The position numbers and the translations under genes were made by a program. From Chitinophaga solisilvae (GTDB lineage: Bacteria > Bacteroidota > Bacteroidia > Chitinophagales > Chitinophagaceae): a stretch of DNA of 64,000 nt. The stretch spans positions 1 through 64,000 of the forward strand of contig NZ_JAABOK010000004.1 in assembly GCF_009928525.1 (NCBI RefSeq), written 5' to 3'. The notes below the pieces were generated by a model. It was not told where the DNA came from and ran no database searches. It was given only the letters and a program-made list of their open reading frames with translations. How positions within the stretch are numbered: position 1 is the first letter of the stretch; every line of letters starts with the position of its first letter. Positions 43,349 to 52,376 of this stretch are shown here, piece by piece.

Positions 43349-44275
43349 TTAGTCAATTATTTTTACACCGGCAGTGTTGATACGGGAAACATAAATTTTA
43401 TAGTCTACTCCCAGCGGTGCATATATGTTGTTCATCATTTCCGCTACATTGCGCGCGTTGGCTTCTCCTTTACTGAGCATAAATACAGAAGGGCCGGAGC
43501 CGGAGATGCCGCCGCCGAGTGCGCCGGCTTCCCTGCATTTCAGCTTCAGCTCATGAAAGGCAGGAATGAGGATGGACCTTACCGGTTCTACGATCACGTC
43601 TTCCAGCGAACGGCTGATGAGGTCATAGTCTTCCTGGTATAAAGCGGCAACCAATGCACCTACATTACCCCACTGACGGATGGCATCTGTCATCAGTACT
43701 TTTTGTTTCAGTATTTCTCTGGCATCGGATGTTTTTACTTCTATCTGCGGATGGATTACGGTAACCCATAGTTCTTCCGGTGTATGAATAGTCGTGATAT
43801 CCAGCGGGCGGTAACTTCTCACGAGTGTAAAACCTCCCAGGATAGCCGGCGCCACATTGTCTGCATGCGCGGAGCCGCAGGCAAGCCTTTCGCCTTCCAT
43901 GGCAAAGCGCACCAGTTGTTTTTTGGTAAAGGGCTCGCCGAGCAGGTGGTTCACGCCTACTACCGCGCCTGCGCTGCTGGCGGCGCTGGAGCCAATGCCG
44001 CTGCCGGGATGAATATGTTTGAAGATCTCTATTTCGATGCCGGTATCCGGCTGATTGTGCTTCTGCAGCAACGCCTGAATAGCCACGCCGGCTACGTTCT
44101 TAGCCGGGTCCAGCGGCAGGTCTGCGCCATGAATGGCAGTGATACGGATACCGGGCTCACTGCTGCGGCGCAGTATCATTTCGTCGCCGGGGGCATCCAT
44201 CGCCAGTCCTATTACATCGAAGCCGCAGGCTACGTTGGCCACTGTGCCGGGAGCAAAAACTTTTATACATTCCAT
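43349..44275 (-). CDS. thrB: Homoserine kinase
   Basis: A 308-residue GHMP-family kinase. The phosphate-binding loop is HPGSGIGSSAASSAGAVVG near residues 90-108, the N-terminus is VFAPGTVANVACGFDVIGLA and the C-terminal motif is GGGISGSGPSVFML. It phosphorylates homoserine for threonine synthase. Middle gene of the operon; 86 bases separate it from thrA. Confidence 0.97.
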   Translation of the reverse strand: MECIKVFAPGTVANVACGFDVIGLAMDAPGDEMILRRSSEPGIRITAIHGADLPLDPAKNVAGVAIQALLQKHNQPDTGIEIEIFKHIHPGSGIGSSAASSAGAVVGVNHLLGEPFTKKQLVRFAMEGERLACGSAHADNVAPAILGGFTLVRSYRPLDITTIHTPEELWVTVIHPQIEVKTSDAREILKQKVLMTDAIRQWGNVGALVAALYQEDYDLISRSLEDVIVEPVRSILIPAFHELKLKCREAGALGGGISGSGPSVFMLSKGEANARNVAEMMNNIYAPLGVDYKIYVSRINTAGVKIID

Positions 44276-44361
44276 AAAGGTGGGTTCAATAGTTTAATGT
44301 AGATATTACTTTGTATGCAAACAATGCTGTGATACATTATTAATAATGAGATAACCCGGTG

Positions 44362-46806
44362 TTACAACCTGGCTGACCGGATAATATCCGCGAAAATACC
44401 GGAAGCGGTAACATCAGCGCCGGCGCCGGCTCCTTTCACAATCAGGGGTTGCTCCTGGTACCGGTTGGTGGTATACAGCACAATGTTGTCTTTCCCTTCC
44501 AGCTTGTAAAACGGATGATCGGGCGCAACGCTCTGCAGGCCTACGGATGCTTTGCCGTCTTCATAGCTGGCTACAAACTTCAGGCGCTTACCGGCTGCTG
44601 CAGCATTTTCATACAGCTGCCTGAAATGTGCGGCATGTACGTCCAGCTCCTGATAGAAATCGGCTACAGACGGTGCGTACAGGCACTCTTCCGGCAGGAA
44701 GGAATGATTGGTGATATCATCTATTTCCATGGCAACACCTGTTTCCCGTGCCAGGATGAGGATTTTACGCATCACATCCCTGCCGCTGAGATCAATGCGC
44801 GGATCAGGTTCGGTGTAACCTTCGTCCTGTGCGGCCTGCACTACATCGCGGAAGCTGGCGCCGTTGACAAAATGGTTGAATACAAAGTTGAGGCTGCCGG
44901 ATAAGACAGCTTCTATCCGTTGTACCTTATCACCGCTGCGCACCAGGTCATTGAGAGTGTTGATTACCGGAAGACCTGCGCCCACATTGGTTTCAAAGAG
45001 GAAGGATGCATTGTATTTACGTGCCAGGTCCTTCAGCTTTTTATAATATTCATAGTCGGAAGAGCAGGCAATTTTATTGCAGGTAACAACGGAAATACCG
45101 TGTTGCAGGAATTCGTGATAGGTGGCGGCGACTTCACTGCTGGCAGTATTATCAACAAAAACGCTGTTACGCAGGTTCATGGATTTCACCTGTTCTGTGA
45201 AGCTGGCAATATCCAGCTGATCGCCCTGTGCGAGCTGATTTTTCCAGTCGTTCAGTCCGATGCCGTAGTTGCTGAACAGGGCATTTCTGCTGTTAGCCAG
45301 ACCAGCCACCCGGATCTGCAGTCCCAGTTCTTCCTGCAGGTAGTGTTGCTGTTGCTGCAGTTGTTCCAGCAGTTTGCTGCCAACGTTGCCTACGCCGGCG
45401 ATGAAGAGGTTGACCTGTTTCAGCGGCGCTTCAAAGAAGGCTTCGTGGATAAGGTTCAGCGCTTTTTTAATGTCTGATTTATTAATAACCGCTGAGATGT
45501 TTTTCTCGGTAGATCCCTGTGCGATGGCTCTCACGTTCACGCCGTTCCGGCCGAGGGTGCCGAACAGCTTGCCGCTGGTACCGTGGTGGTTCTTCATTTT
45601 GTCGCCTACTACGGCTACAATGCACAGATCTTTTTCTACGAGCAGCGGTTCGATGCGTTTTTCCAGTATCTCCTGCGCAAACTCGCTGTCCACCGCTGTT
45701 TTGGCCTTGAGCATATCTGTTTCGTGAATGCCTACGGTGATAGAGTGTTCAGAAGAACTCTGGGTAATGAAGATAACGTTGATGCGTTCCCGCAGGAGCG
45801 ATTCAAATAATCTTTTGGAGAAACCGGGTATGCCCACCATGCCGCTGCCTTCCAGGGTAAGCAGGGCTATATGCTGAATGCCGGAGATGCCCGTAACCGG
45901 GAAAGTCCGTTCAGCGCTGTCTTTGATGAGTGTACCGTAATCTTCCGGTGCAAAGGTATTTTTGATCCAGATAGGAATACGTTTATCCATTACCGGCTGG
46001 ATGGTAGGAGGGTAGATGACTTTAGCCCCGAAGTGCGACAGCTCCATGGCTTCTTCATAGGAGATATGCGCGATGGGGATGGCCTGCGATACGAGACGGG
46101 GGTCGGCAGTCATCATACCGCTGACGTCTGTCCAGATGTCCAGCACTTCTGCATGAACAGCGGCGGCAACAATGGCGGCAGTATAATCGGAGCCGCCCCG
46201 GCCGAGGGTGGTGGTTTCGCCATCCGGGGTAGCGGCAACAAAGCCCGGCAGTACTACGTAGTCGGCAGGTTGCTGGGCAAAGTATTCCTGTATATGGTGA
46301 TTGGTAAGCTGGAAATTAACGGTAGCATGACCGAAGCTGTTGTCGGTCACAATAAGTTGGCGGCTGTCTTTGCAGGTGGCAGAAAAACCTTGTTGTTTGA
46401 GTTTTTCAGCGACAATAACACAGGAGATCAGTTCTCCGTAGCTCATGATTTTGTCGAGGGAACGGGGGCTGAGTTCTCCGACCTGGAAGATGCCGTCACA
46501 TAGGTTTTCAAGGGCGTTGAGTTTCTTTTTAAGCTGGCTGATCATACCGCTTTGCGCAGTGATGGGGAATAATTCACGGATGGTGTCGAGGTGCCTGTTT
46601 TCAATCTCCTGCAGCACGCTTTTGTATTGTTCCTGTCCTTCTCCTGCGAGTTGTCCGCAACGTATAAGCTTGTCCGTAGTACCTCCGAGGGCAGATACAA
46701 TGATGGCAAATTTCCCGCCGGGCTTATGATTTTTTAGGATGTTACAAACCTGTTCAATGGCTTTGGCGCTTCCTACTGAGGTGCCGCCAAATTTTAATAC
46801 TTGCAT
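44362..46806 (-). CDS. thrA: Bifunctional aspartokinase / homoserine dehydrogenase
   Basis: An 814-residue fusion. Residues 1-290 are the aspartokinase (LKFGGTSVGSAKAI, TLGRGGSDYTAAIVAAAV), two ACT domains lie at about 305-450 for allosteric control, and residues 465-814 are homoserine dehydrogenase (VGNVGSKLLEQL Rossmann motif, VTCNKIACSSDYEYY, and GYTEPDPRIDLSGRDVMRKILILAR). It catalyses the first and third steps from aspartate to threonine, normally inhibited by threonine. It is the first gene of the operon, behind a candidate leader peptide at 46891-46944. Confidence 0.98.
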   Translation of the reverse strand: MQVLKFGGTSVGSAKAIEQVCNILKNHKPGGKFAIIVSALGGTTDKLIRCGQLAGEGQEQYKSVLQEIENRHLDTIRELFPITAQSGMISQLKKKLNALENLCDGIFQVGELSPRSLDKIMSYGELISCVIVAEKLKQQGFSATCKDSRQLIVTDNSFGHATVNFQLTNHHIQEYFAQQPADYVVLPGFVAATPDGETTTLGRGGSDYTAAIVAAAVHAEVLDIWTDVSGMMTADPRLVSQAIPIAHISYEEAMELSHFGAKVIYPPTIQPVMDKRIPIWIKNTFAPEDYGTLIKDSAERTFPVTGISGIQHIALLTLEGSGMVGIPGFSKRLFESLLRERINVIFITQSSSEHSITVGIHETDMLKAKTAVDSEFAQEILEKRIEPLLVEKDLCIVAVVGDKMKNHHGTSGKLFGTLGRNGVNVRAIAQGSTEKNISAVINKSDIKKALNLIHEAFFEAPLKQVNLFIAGVGNVGSKLLEQLQQQQHYLQEELGLQIRVAGLANSRNALFSNYGIGLNDWKNQLAQGDQLDIASFTEQVKSMNLRNSVFVDNTASSEVAATYHEFLQHGISVVTCNKIACSSDYEYYKKLKDLARKYNASFLFETNVGAGLPVINTLNDLVRSGDKVQRIEAVLSGSLNFVFNHFVNGASFRDVVQAAQDEGYTEPDPRIDLSGRDVMRKILILARETGVAMEIDDITNHSFLPEECLYAPSVADFYQELDVHAAHFRQLYENAAAAGKRLKFVASYEDGKASVGLQSVAPDHPFYKLEGKDNIVLYTTNRYQEQPLIVKGAGAGADVTASGIFADIIRSARL

Positions 46807-46856
46807 AATGGATAAAGTTTATACGAAGAGATATTCCGGGTCCTTTCCGGTTGGGT

Positions 46857-46909
46857 ACCACCTGGGTGGTCGTTGGATGATATGTGAAAACTAACCCCGC
46901 AGTGGGGTT
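46857..46909 (-). promoter_or_regulatory. Two hairpins in the thr leader, possible attenuator
   Basis: AACCCC-GCAGT-GGGGTT (46893-46909) overlaps the end and stop of the candidate leader peptide and is followed on the minus strand by AGTTTT. ACCACC-TG-GGTGGT (46857-46870) lies between it and thrA. The layout suits a ribosome-controlled switch, but which hairpin would end transcription is not clear and no strong T-run is present. Confidence 0.4.
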
Positions 46910-46944
46910 GTAATAGTGGATGTAATAATAGTGCTCAGGCACAC
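46891..46944 (-). CDS. thrL: Candidate threonine-operon leader peptide, Thr/Ile rich
   Basis: A 17-codon frame from GTG 46944 to TAG 46891 reads MCLSTIITSTITTPLRG. Eight of ten residues from position 4 on (counting S4-T13) are Thr or Ile, resembling the regulatory leader of enterobacterial thr operons. It ends about 85 bases before the thrA start and overlaps a hairpin. The same frame stays open upstream without ATG. A start at TTG farther upstream is possible and would add further Thr/Ile codons. There is no clear ribosome-binding site, so translation is unproven. Confidence 0.5.
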   Translation of the reverse strand: MCLSTIITSTITTPLRG

Positions 46945-47165
46945 CCTTTGGGAGAAGGGAGCGAAGAGAATCTGATATGTGGTTATCGGTCGCACTATTG
47001 TTTTATGACGATTATGTAACAAAAGTCTATATTTTCATTGGTAAATAAAAGGAGTGTGTCTATATTTTGAAATATTTTAAAAAAGGCGTTGTTTGTTAAT
47101 TTTTGGCTAATGAAATAGGGTTATTTTGATTTTGTGACAGCATGTCTTCTATTTTTGTGCATTTT

Positions 47166-47496
47166 AGTGAAAGTTGCAATATGTATAACTTCACTGAAAT
47201 GATACTTCGTCAGACATTTTTGTGACAAACAAAGCAAAAATATAAAGAATAAGCGAATAAATAATTTTACTTGGATGCAATTAAAATATCCTTAACTTTA
47301 GACGTCTAAAACATAATTGCCACTTGTCCGTTTCACTGAAATATACAAGCAATAGTCAACTGAACTACTACTTCCTCATGGCTACTCTGGCCATGGATTC
47401 GGCTATGGCATAACTTCTCCGAAACAGCCGCTGCCGGCCGTTCTTCCTGTTAATAAGGCGTAACTTTGTAATGACGGAATGTTCCGTTCTCATTAC
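47166..47496 (+). promoter_or_regulatory. Control region of hmgA-hppD with palindromes and two promoter-like boxes
   Basis: The divergent spacer 46945-47668 has no protein gene. Box 1: TTG, 19 bases, TAACTTTA (47293-47300), with the perfect palindrome TTTAGACGTCTAAA (47297-47310) at the expected start site. Box 2: TAACTTTG (47461-47468, exact TAnnTTTG) followed by a nested hairpin GTAATGA-CGGAA-TG-TTCCG-TTC-TCATTAC (47468-47496). AGTGAAAGTT/AACTTCACT (47166-47195) and a direct repeat TTCACTGAAAT (47190 and 47332) may be operator sites. Between 47497 and 47668 there is only AT-rich leader. Confidence 0.5.
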
Positions 47497-47668
47497 TGCA
47501 CATGCGTACAATTTTTACCGGTTGTAATACCTTAACACAAACAGCATCTGCTGCGTTATAGTATTTAAGCAATCGTTCGTTTATCAGGGCTAATCATACA
47601 CCAATAATTTCAATCATACACCAGCACAATTCCTGTAATAATATACACACCAAAGCAAATACCCAGTT

Positions 47669-48826
47669 ATGCCACATTATTATAAACTAGGACAGATACC
47701 GCACAAGCGTCACACCCAGTTCCGGAAACCGGACGGCGCGCTGTATTCGGAGCAGTTGTTTTCAACAGAAGGGTTTTCTTCCAACTCCAGTTTATTGTAT
47801 CACTGTCATCCGCCTACGGAGATTGTAAAAGTAGATGAGCCTTATTCCGTTGCGCCTAAAGTGGCAGAAGAGAAAATGCTGAAACACCGCAGCTTTCAGG
47901 GGTTTGATATCAAGGCAGCAGACGATTTTCTGGAAAGCCGCAAGGCCGTACTGGTGAACAGTGACCTGCATATTGTACTGGCAGCGCCGCGTAAAAGCAT
48001 GACGGATTACTTCTATAAAAATGCAGACGGTGATGAAATGATCTTTGTACATGAAGGCAGCGGCGTACTGAAAACACAGTACGGACAACTGGAATTCGGC
48101 TACGGAGATTATCTCGTGATTCCCCGCGGAACGATCTATCAGATCACTTTTGCAACGGAGAACAACCGCCTGTTCATTGTAGAATCGTTTAGCCCGCTGC
48201 GTTACCCGAAACGTTATCTGAGTAAATACGGGCAGCTGCTGGAACATGCGCCTTTCTGTGAAAGGGATATCAGACAGCCGCAGCACCTGGAAACATTTGA
48301 TGAGGAAGGTGATTTCCTGATCCGCATCAAAAAGAAAGGTGTGATCTACCCGATTCATTACAAACATCATCCGTTTGATGTGATCGGATGGGATGGCTGC
48401 GAATACCCGTTTGCGTTTTCCATTCATGATTTCGAGCCGATCACCGGCCGGGTACATCAGCCGCCTCCGGTACACCAGACATTCGAGGGCAACAACTTCG
48501 TGGTGTGCTCCTTCTGTCCGCGTCTGTTCGATTATCATCCCCAGGCCGTTCCTGCACCATACAACCATAGCAACATCGACAGCGATGAGGTATTGTATTA
48601 TGTAGACGGCGATTTTATGAGCCGTAAGCATGTGACACGCGGTATGATTACGCTGCATCCGGCAGGTATTCCGCATGGCCCGCATCCGGGCGCGGTGGAA
48701 AAAAGCCTGGGCGCAAAGGAAACAAAAGAACTGGCAGTGATGGTAGATACCTTCCATCCCCTGCAGATCACAGAAGCAGCCCTGGGTATAGAAGACGACA
48801 GTTATGTGATGAGCTGGGCCGAATAA
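47669..48826 (+). CDS. hmgA: Homogentisate 1,2-dioxygenase
   Basis: A 385-residue cupin-type iron enzyme that opens the ring of homogentisate in tyrosine/phenylalanine breakdown. The C-terminal cupin carries the metal-binding segment NHSNIDSDEVLYYVDGDF and HPAGIPHGPHPG. HHPFDVIGWDGCEYPFAFSIHDF and VHQTFEGNNFVVCSFCPRLFDYHP are strongly conserved family blocks. It is the first gene of a two-gene unit with hppD, 57 bases downstream. The next enzymes of the pathway are not in this window. Confidence 0.96.
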   Translation: MPHYYKLGQIPHKRHTQFRKPDGALYSEQLFSTEGFSSNSSLLYHCHPPTEIVKVDEPYSVAPKVAEEKMLKHRSFQGFDIKAADDFLESRKAVLVNSDLHIVLAAPRKSMTDYFYKNADGDEMIFVHEGSGVLKTQYGQLEFGYGDYLVIPRGTIYQITFATENNRLFIVESFSPLRYPKRYLSKYGQLLEHAPFCERDIRQPQHLETFDEEGDFLIRIKKKGVIYPIHYKHHPFDVIGWDGCEYPFAFSIHDFEPITGRVHQPPPVHQTFEGNNFVVCSFCPRLFDYHPQAVPAPYNHSNIDSDEVLYYVDGDFMSRKHVTRGMITLHPAGIPHGPHPGAVEKSLGAKETKELAVMVDTFHPLQITEAALGIEDDSYVMSWAE

Positions 48827-48883
48827 GTTACAACAACAAACACCAAAACAATAACGAAACAACAAAGTCTAAAAAACAGAATT

Positions 48884-50014
48884 ATGGAAACCGCAGTAGT
48901 AAATAATTCCAATGCAACAGGTCAGCAGGATTTCCTGCCGCTGAACGGTACTGATTACGTAGAATTTTATGTAGGTAACGCCAAACAGGCGGCACACTTT
49001 TATAAAACAGCTTTCGGCTTTCAGTCAGTTGCCTATTCAGGTCCGGAAACCGGTGTGAGAGACAGGGTTTCCTATGTGCTGGTACAAAACAAAATCCGTT
49101 TTGTACTGACCACCTCCCTGTTGCCGGATAGTGAAATCACCCGTCATGTGAGCAAGCACGGCGACGGTGTGAAAGTGCTGGCGCTGTGGGTAGACGATGC
49201 GCGTTCTGCATTTGAAGAAACCGTGAAACGCGGTGCAGAACCCTATCTGGAGCCGGTAGTGGAAAAAGATGAATTCGGTGAAGTAGTGCGCAGCGGTATT
49301 AAAACCTATGGTGAAACAGTACACCTGTTCATCGAACGTAAAAATTACAATGGTCCTTTCCTGCCTGGTTTCAAAGCATGGAAAACCGTATACAACCCGG
49401 CTGATACAGGTCTGCAGTACGTTGACCACTGCGTGGGCAATGTAGGCTGGAACGAAATGAATACCTGGGTAGAATTCTACGAGCGTACCATGGGCTTCAG
49501 AAACCTGCTGTCCTTTGATGACAAGGATATTTCTACCGAATATTCTGCCCTGATGAGTAAGGTGATGAGTAACGGTAACGGCCGTGTGAAATTTCCGATC
49601 AATGAACCGGCAGAAGGTAAAAAGAAGTCACAGATTGAAGAATACCTGGATTTCTACGGTGGCCCTGGCGTACAGCACGTTGCTATCGCTACCAACGACA
49701 TCGTGAAAACAGTAACTGAGCTGCAGGCCCGCGGGGTGGAATTCCTGACCGTGCCTGATTCCTATTATGAAACACTGCTGGAAAGAGTAGGGAAGATTGA
49801 CGAGGAAGTGGAGCCGCTGCGTAAACTGGGTATCCTGGTAGACCGCGATGATGAAGGCTACCTGTTACAGATCTTCACCAAGCCTATCCAGGACAGGCCG
49901 ACGGTATTTTTTGAGATTATTCAGCGCAAAGGGGCGCAGTCTTTCGGGAAGGGCAACTTTAAAGCGTTGTTCGAATCTATTGAAAGAGAACAGGCCCTGC
50001 GCGGCAACTTATAA
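48884..50014 (+). CDS. hppD: 4-Hydroxyphenylpyruvate dioxygenase
   Basis: A 376-residue iron/2-oxo-acid dioxygenase that makes homogentisate, the substrate of the preceding gene product. It consists of two VOC-type domains: residues 15-150 (DYVEFYVGNAKQAAHFYKTAFGF) and 170-360. Iron ligands are expected in VDHCVGNV, PGVQHVAIATNDI and FFEIIQRKG. Length and motifs are typical. Two hairpins follow, the second a strong terminator. Confidence 0.97.
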   Translation: METAVVNNSNATGQQDFLPLNGTDYVEFYVGNAKQAAHFYKTAFGFQSVAYSGPETGVRDRVSYVLVQNKIRFVLTTSLLPDSEITRHVSKHGDGVKVLALWVDDARSAFEETVKRGAEPYLEPVVEKDEFGEVVRSGIKTYGETVHLFIERKNYNGPFLPGFKAWKTVYNPADTGLQYVDHCVGNVGWNEMNTWVEFYERTMGFRNLLSFDDKDISTEYSALMSKVMSNGNGRVKFPINEPAEGKKKSQIEEYLDFYGGPGVQHVAIATNDIVKTVTELQARGVEFLTVPDSYYETLLERVGKIDEEVEPLRKLGILVDRDDEGYLLQIFTKPIQDRPTVFFEIIQRKGAQSFGKGNFKALFESIEREQALRGNL

Positions 50015-50024
50015 AGAATGTACA

Positions 50025-50046
50025 GCGCCTCCGCATGCGGAGGCGC
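50025..50046. repeat. 22-bp perfect palindrome after hppD
   Basis: GCGCCTCCGCA at 50025-50035 is followed directly by its reverse complement. It begins ten bases after the hppD stop and could form a very stable hairpin, but it lacks a T-run. Confidence 0.75.
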
Positions 50047-50124
50047 CTGTTGTTTGTTACTTGCTCCTATAGAAAGCCCGGTGACACGATCACCCAAAAA
50101 GGCTACAACATTTCAAAACTGCTG

Positions 50125-50155
50125 TCCGCCCCGTTCGCCGGGGCGGATTTTTTTT
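50125..50155 (+). terminator. Intrinsic terminator of hmgA-hppD
   Basis: Stem TCCGCCCC/GGGGCGGA with a 7-base loop and eight T. From 50156 to 50340 the DNA is AT-rich and must hold the promoter of the next gene, but I cannot name the boxes. Confidence 0.92.
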
Positions 50156-50340
50156 CTCCATTTTGTTATATTTAATATTTAAAATATATTTATATATCTA
50201 ATATTAAGTATTTGTTACTGCTAAATCCATTTTTCATTTCTGTCCGTACATGTATGTCGTTGAGTCTGTTATTGTGAACATGTATCTAACCATAATAGCC
50301 AGTCTTTAGTAGTATATCATAAAATTAAAATTTGTAACCT

Positions 50341-51156
50341 ATGCTCAACAAGTATCTCGCCCAGGGGGCGACCTTTGTTATGTTAATGGCCACTGCAGCC
50401 TTAACATCCTCCTTCCGTGCCCATACCGGTAAAGACAATCCCGGCGGCACCTATCTGCACAAAATATCTTCTCCGGCAGGGCAGACGACCGTGGAATACA
50501 ATGCGGACAAGACCATCCGGAAAATTGTACAGCAGCGTAAAACAGAAAATGCTGCCTACAACGATGTACAGTTACCTGTATACGAAAACGGCCGCCTGGT
50601 GAAAACACTTTTTGCCGATGACGCGCAGGCCGCCACCGGTGACCTGAATGCCGCATTTACCTATGAAGGAGACAGAATCAGCAGCATCAGCTACTACCGC
50701 AACAATGCTGTGTATGCCTGCGACTCACTGGTTTACAATGATGCCGGAAAGCTGGCTGTCCGCCGCCAGTTCACGCAGAATGCAGCCGGCCTGCTGGTCA
50801 GCAGCGGCTATCAGCAATACACCTGGGACCAGGAAGGTAATGTTACCCAAATGGATAACTACGGCAAACAGCCCGGCTACAGCAGGTTTGTGGTAACTTC
50901 TTCCATCAGCTATACCTACGATAAAAGGCAGAATCCGCAGCAACTGCTGCCCGAACTTGCATATATCCTGGACCCTAATCCGGCGAATATGTCGGCTCAC
51001 AACGTACTCACAGAATCCCTGAGCAGTCCGCATTCTTCGCGTGTAATCACCAGCACCTATACCTATGCCTACAATGCGGATAAGTTCCCGGTGCGCGCCA
51101 CCTTTACCTCCGGACTGGATGCCGGCACCGTAAAACTTGAGTGGGTGAAGCTCTAA
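50341..51156 (+). CDS. Exported hypothetical protein, DUF4595-like repeat fold
   Basis: A 271-residue exported protein with a signal peptide (about 1-27). The rest consists of short beta repeats of the type TTVEYNADKTIRKI, AFTYEGDRISSISYY, LVYNDAGKLAVRRQF, YTWDQEGNVTQMDNY and YTYDKRQNP, reminiscent of YD/DUF4595 repeats of Bacteroidetes surface proteins. No catalytic motif is seen. The function is unknown. It lies alone between the hppD terminator and a small membrane protein gene. Confidence 0.7.
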   Translation: MLNKYLAQGATFVMLMATAALTSSFRAHTGKDNPGGTYLHKISSPAGQTTVEYNADKTIRKIVQQRKTENAAYNDVQLPVYENGRLVKTLFADDAQAATGDLNAAFTYEGDRISSISYYRNNAVYACDSLVYNDAGKLAVRRQFTQNAAGLLVSSGYQQYTWDQEGNVTQMDNYGKQPGYSRFVVTSSISYTYDKRQNPQQLLPELAYILDPNPANMSAHNVLTESLSSPHSSRVITSTYTYAYNADKFPVRATFTSGLDAGTVKLEWVKL

Positions 51157-51212
51157 AACCGGCAGAAACACGTAACTTTACAGATAATAAAATATCAATA
51201 GTTCCGTTTTCT

Positions 51213-51401
51213 ATGAGTACACAAACGCTGTTCGGCGTATTATTTTTATTGGGTGGGATTTTTCAGTTATTTACGGCTGCACTCATCTATCAGGGCCACA
51301 AGCATTATATTTTGAGGATAGCGAATAAGAAGGTAAGTATTATTATTTATTTTATTTTCGCGTTATTGTTGTTTTATCTTGCTTATATAAATCTGGTGTA
51401 A
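51213..51401 (+). CDS. Small two-helix membrane protein
   Basis: A 62-residue protein starting at ATG 51213 (MSTQTLFGV) with two hydrophobic segments, about 5-25 and 42-60, separated by a basic loop (YQGHKHYILRIANKKVS). I do not recognise the family; small immunity-type proteins have a similar design, but no toxin gene is near. It starts 57 bases after the preceding gene and ends 26 before the L,D-transpeptidase, so the three may be co-transcribed. Confidence 0.5.
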   Translation: MSTQTLFGVLFLLGGIFQLFTAALIYQGHKHYILRIANKKVSIIIYFIFALLLFYLAYINLV

Positions 51402-51427
51402 AAAGTTAAAATTTTTGTGATTAAGAT

Positions 51428-52177
51428 ATGAAGCGACTAGTAGTAGCAGCCTTGATGTTGTTGACAGCCGGCACAGTATCTGCCCAGCAGTCTTTCCTCG
51501 ATAACCAGAAAATGTTTCCCAAAGTAGGGGAGGCATACCGGGAAAAAGAAGAAATGCTGAAAAAGGAGTTTGAGAAGAAAGGGCTGACATATCCCGCTAA
51601 ATATATTTTCGTACGTTCATTCAAACTGGACAGCGAGATGGAGATCTGGGTGAAAAATTCCCCGGCAGATACCTTCCGTCTGTTCAAGTCCTACAGGGTT
51701 TGTACCCTGTCAGGAAAAATGGGTCCGAAACGCAGGGAAGGCGACCGCCAGGTACCGGAAGGGTTTTATTATATCAATGATTTTAACCCGAACAGTAACT
51801 ATCACCTGTCGCTGGGCATTAACTACCCTAACTTCTCAGACCGTATCCTGAGCGATCCGAAAAGGCCGGGCGGCGAAATTTATATTCACGGCAACTGCAT
51901 CACCGTAGGATGTATCCCGTTAACGGATGCCTTCATCGATGAAGTGTACATACTGGCAGTAAACGCTAAAAACGCCGGCCAGGACTTCATCCCGGTGCAT
52001 GTGTTCCCGGTAAAGTTCGGTAACATCCGCTCTATGGACTACCTCGGTAATTTCTCCCTGACAGACAACACCTCCCAGCAGTTCTGGGTGGAACTTAAAA
52101 CCGCCTACGACTATTTCGAGAAGCATCACCGCCTCCCGGTAGTGCTGGTGGATGACAAGGGGAAATATATCATGTAA
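51428..52177 (+). CDS. YafK-type L,D-transpeptidase domain protein
   Basis: A 249-residue exported protein (signal peptide 1-19, ending VSAQ) with a YkuD fold of the YafK type. The active-site motif IYIHGNCITVGCIPLTDAFIDEVY contains the catalytic His and the Cys of GCIP. YRVCTLSGKMGPKRREGDRQVPEGFY precedes it as in YafK. Such enzymes cut or form links between peptidoglycan and lipoproteins, or make 3-3 cross-links. It is periplasmic, and a terminator hairpin follows. Confidence 0.9.
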   Translation: MKRLVVAALMLLTAGTVSAQQSFLDNQKMFPKVGEAYREKEEMLKKEFEKKGLTYPAKYIFVRSFKLDSEMEIWVKNSPADTFRLFKSYRVCTLSGKMGPKRREGDRQVPEGFYYINDFNPNSNYHLSLGINYPNFSDRILSDPKRPGGEIYIHGNCITVGCIPLTDAFIDEVYILAVNAKNAGQDFIPVHVFPVKFGNIRSMDYLGNFSLTDNTSQQFWVELKTAYDYFEKHHRLPVVLVDDKGKYIM

Positions 52178-52218
52178 AAAAAACGGCTGCCCCGCAGCTT
52201 CTCACAAAATATTCAATG

Positions 52219-52276
52219 GCCTTTAGCCGTTAGCTTTCAGTCACCACTGACAGCCGACCCGCTAAAGGCTATTTCT
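52219..52276 (+). terminator. Hairpin terminator after the L,D-transpeptidase
   Basis: GCCTTTAGC (52219-52227) pairs exactly with GCTAAAGGC (52261-52269) over a 33-base loop; TATTTCTTTTTT follows. Confidence 0.6.
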
Positions 52277-52280
52277 TTTT

Positions 52281-52376
52281 TAAAATACAGCCAGAAATCC
52301 TGTTCGCCTGAATCTCTGCTGCATTTTAAATAACCAAATCTCAAATAACCAAATCTCAAATAACCAAATCTCAGAT
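52281..52376. repeat. Family B remnant with three tandem 15-mers
   Basis: TAAAATACAGC (52281-52291) and GCTGCATTTTA (52318-52328) form a short imperfect hairpin with the family B core. The right side then repeats AAATAACCAAATCTC three times without change (52328-52342, 52343-52357, 52358-52372). No matching expansion exists on the left, so this copy has lost its symmetry or shows how arms grow. Confidence 0.75.

Noticed and set aside
46754-46942. 62-codon frame overlapping the thrA start, Tyr/His-rich at its beginning
   Set aside because: It runs into the thrA coding sequence in another frame. Its repetitive start comes from the ACT/ATT codons of the Thr/Ile-rich frame read out of phase.
47792-48865. 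357-codon open frame opposite hmgA
   Set aside because: hmgA is certain from its motifs; the antisense frame has no recognisable feature.
51213-51401. Immunity protein of a toxin system
   Set aside because: Size and two helices would fit, but no toxin or secretion gene is adjacent and the similarity is too general.
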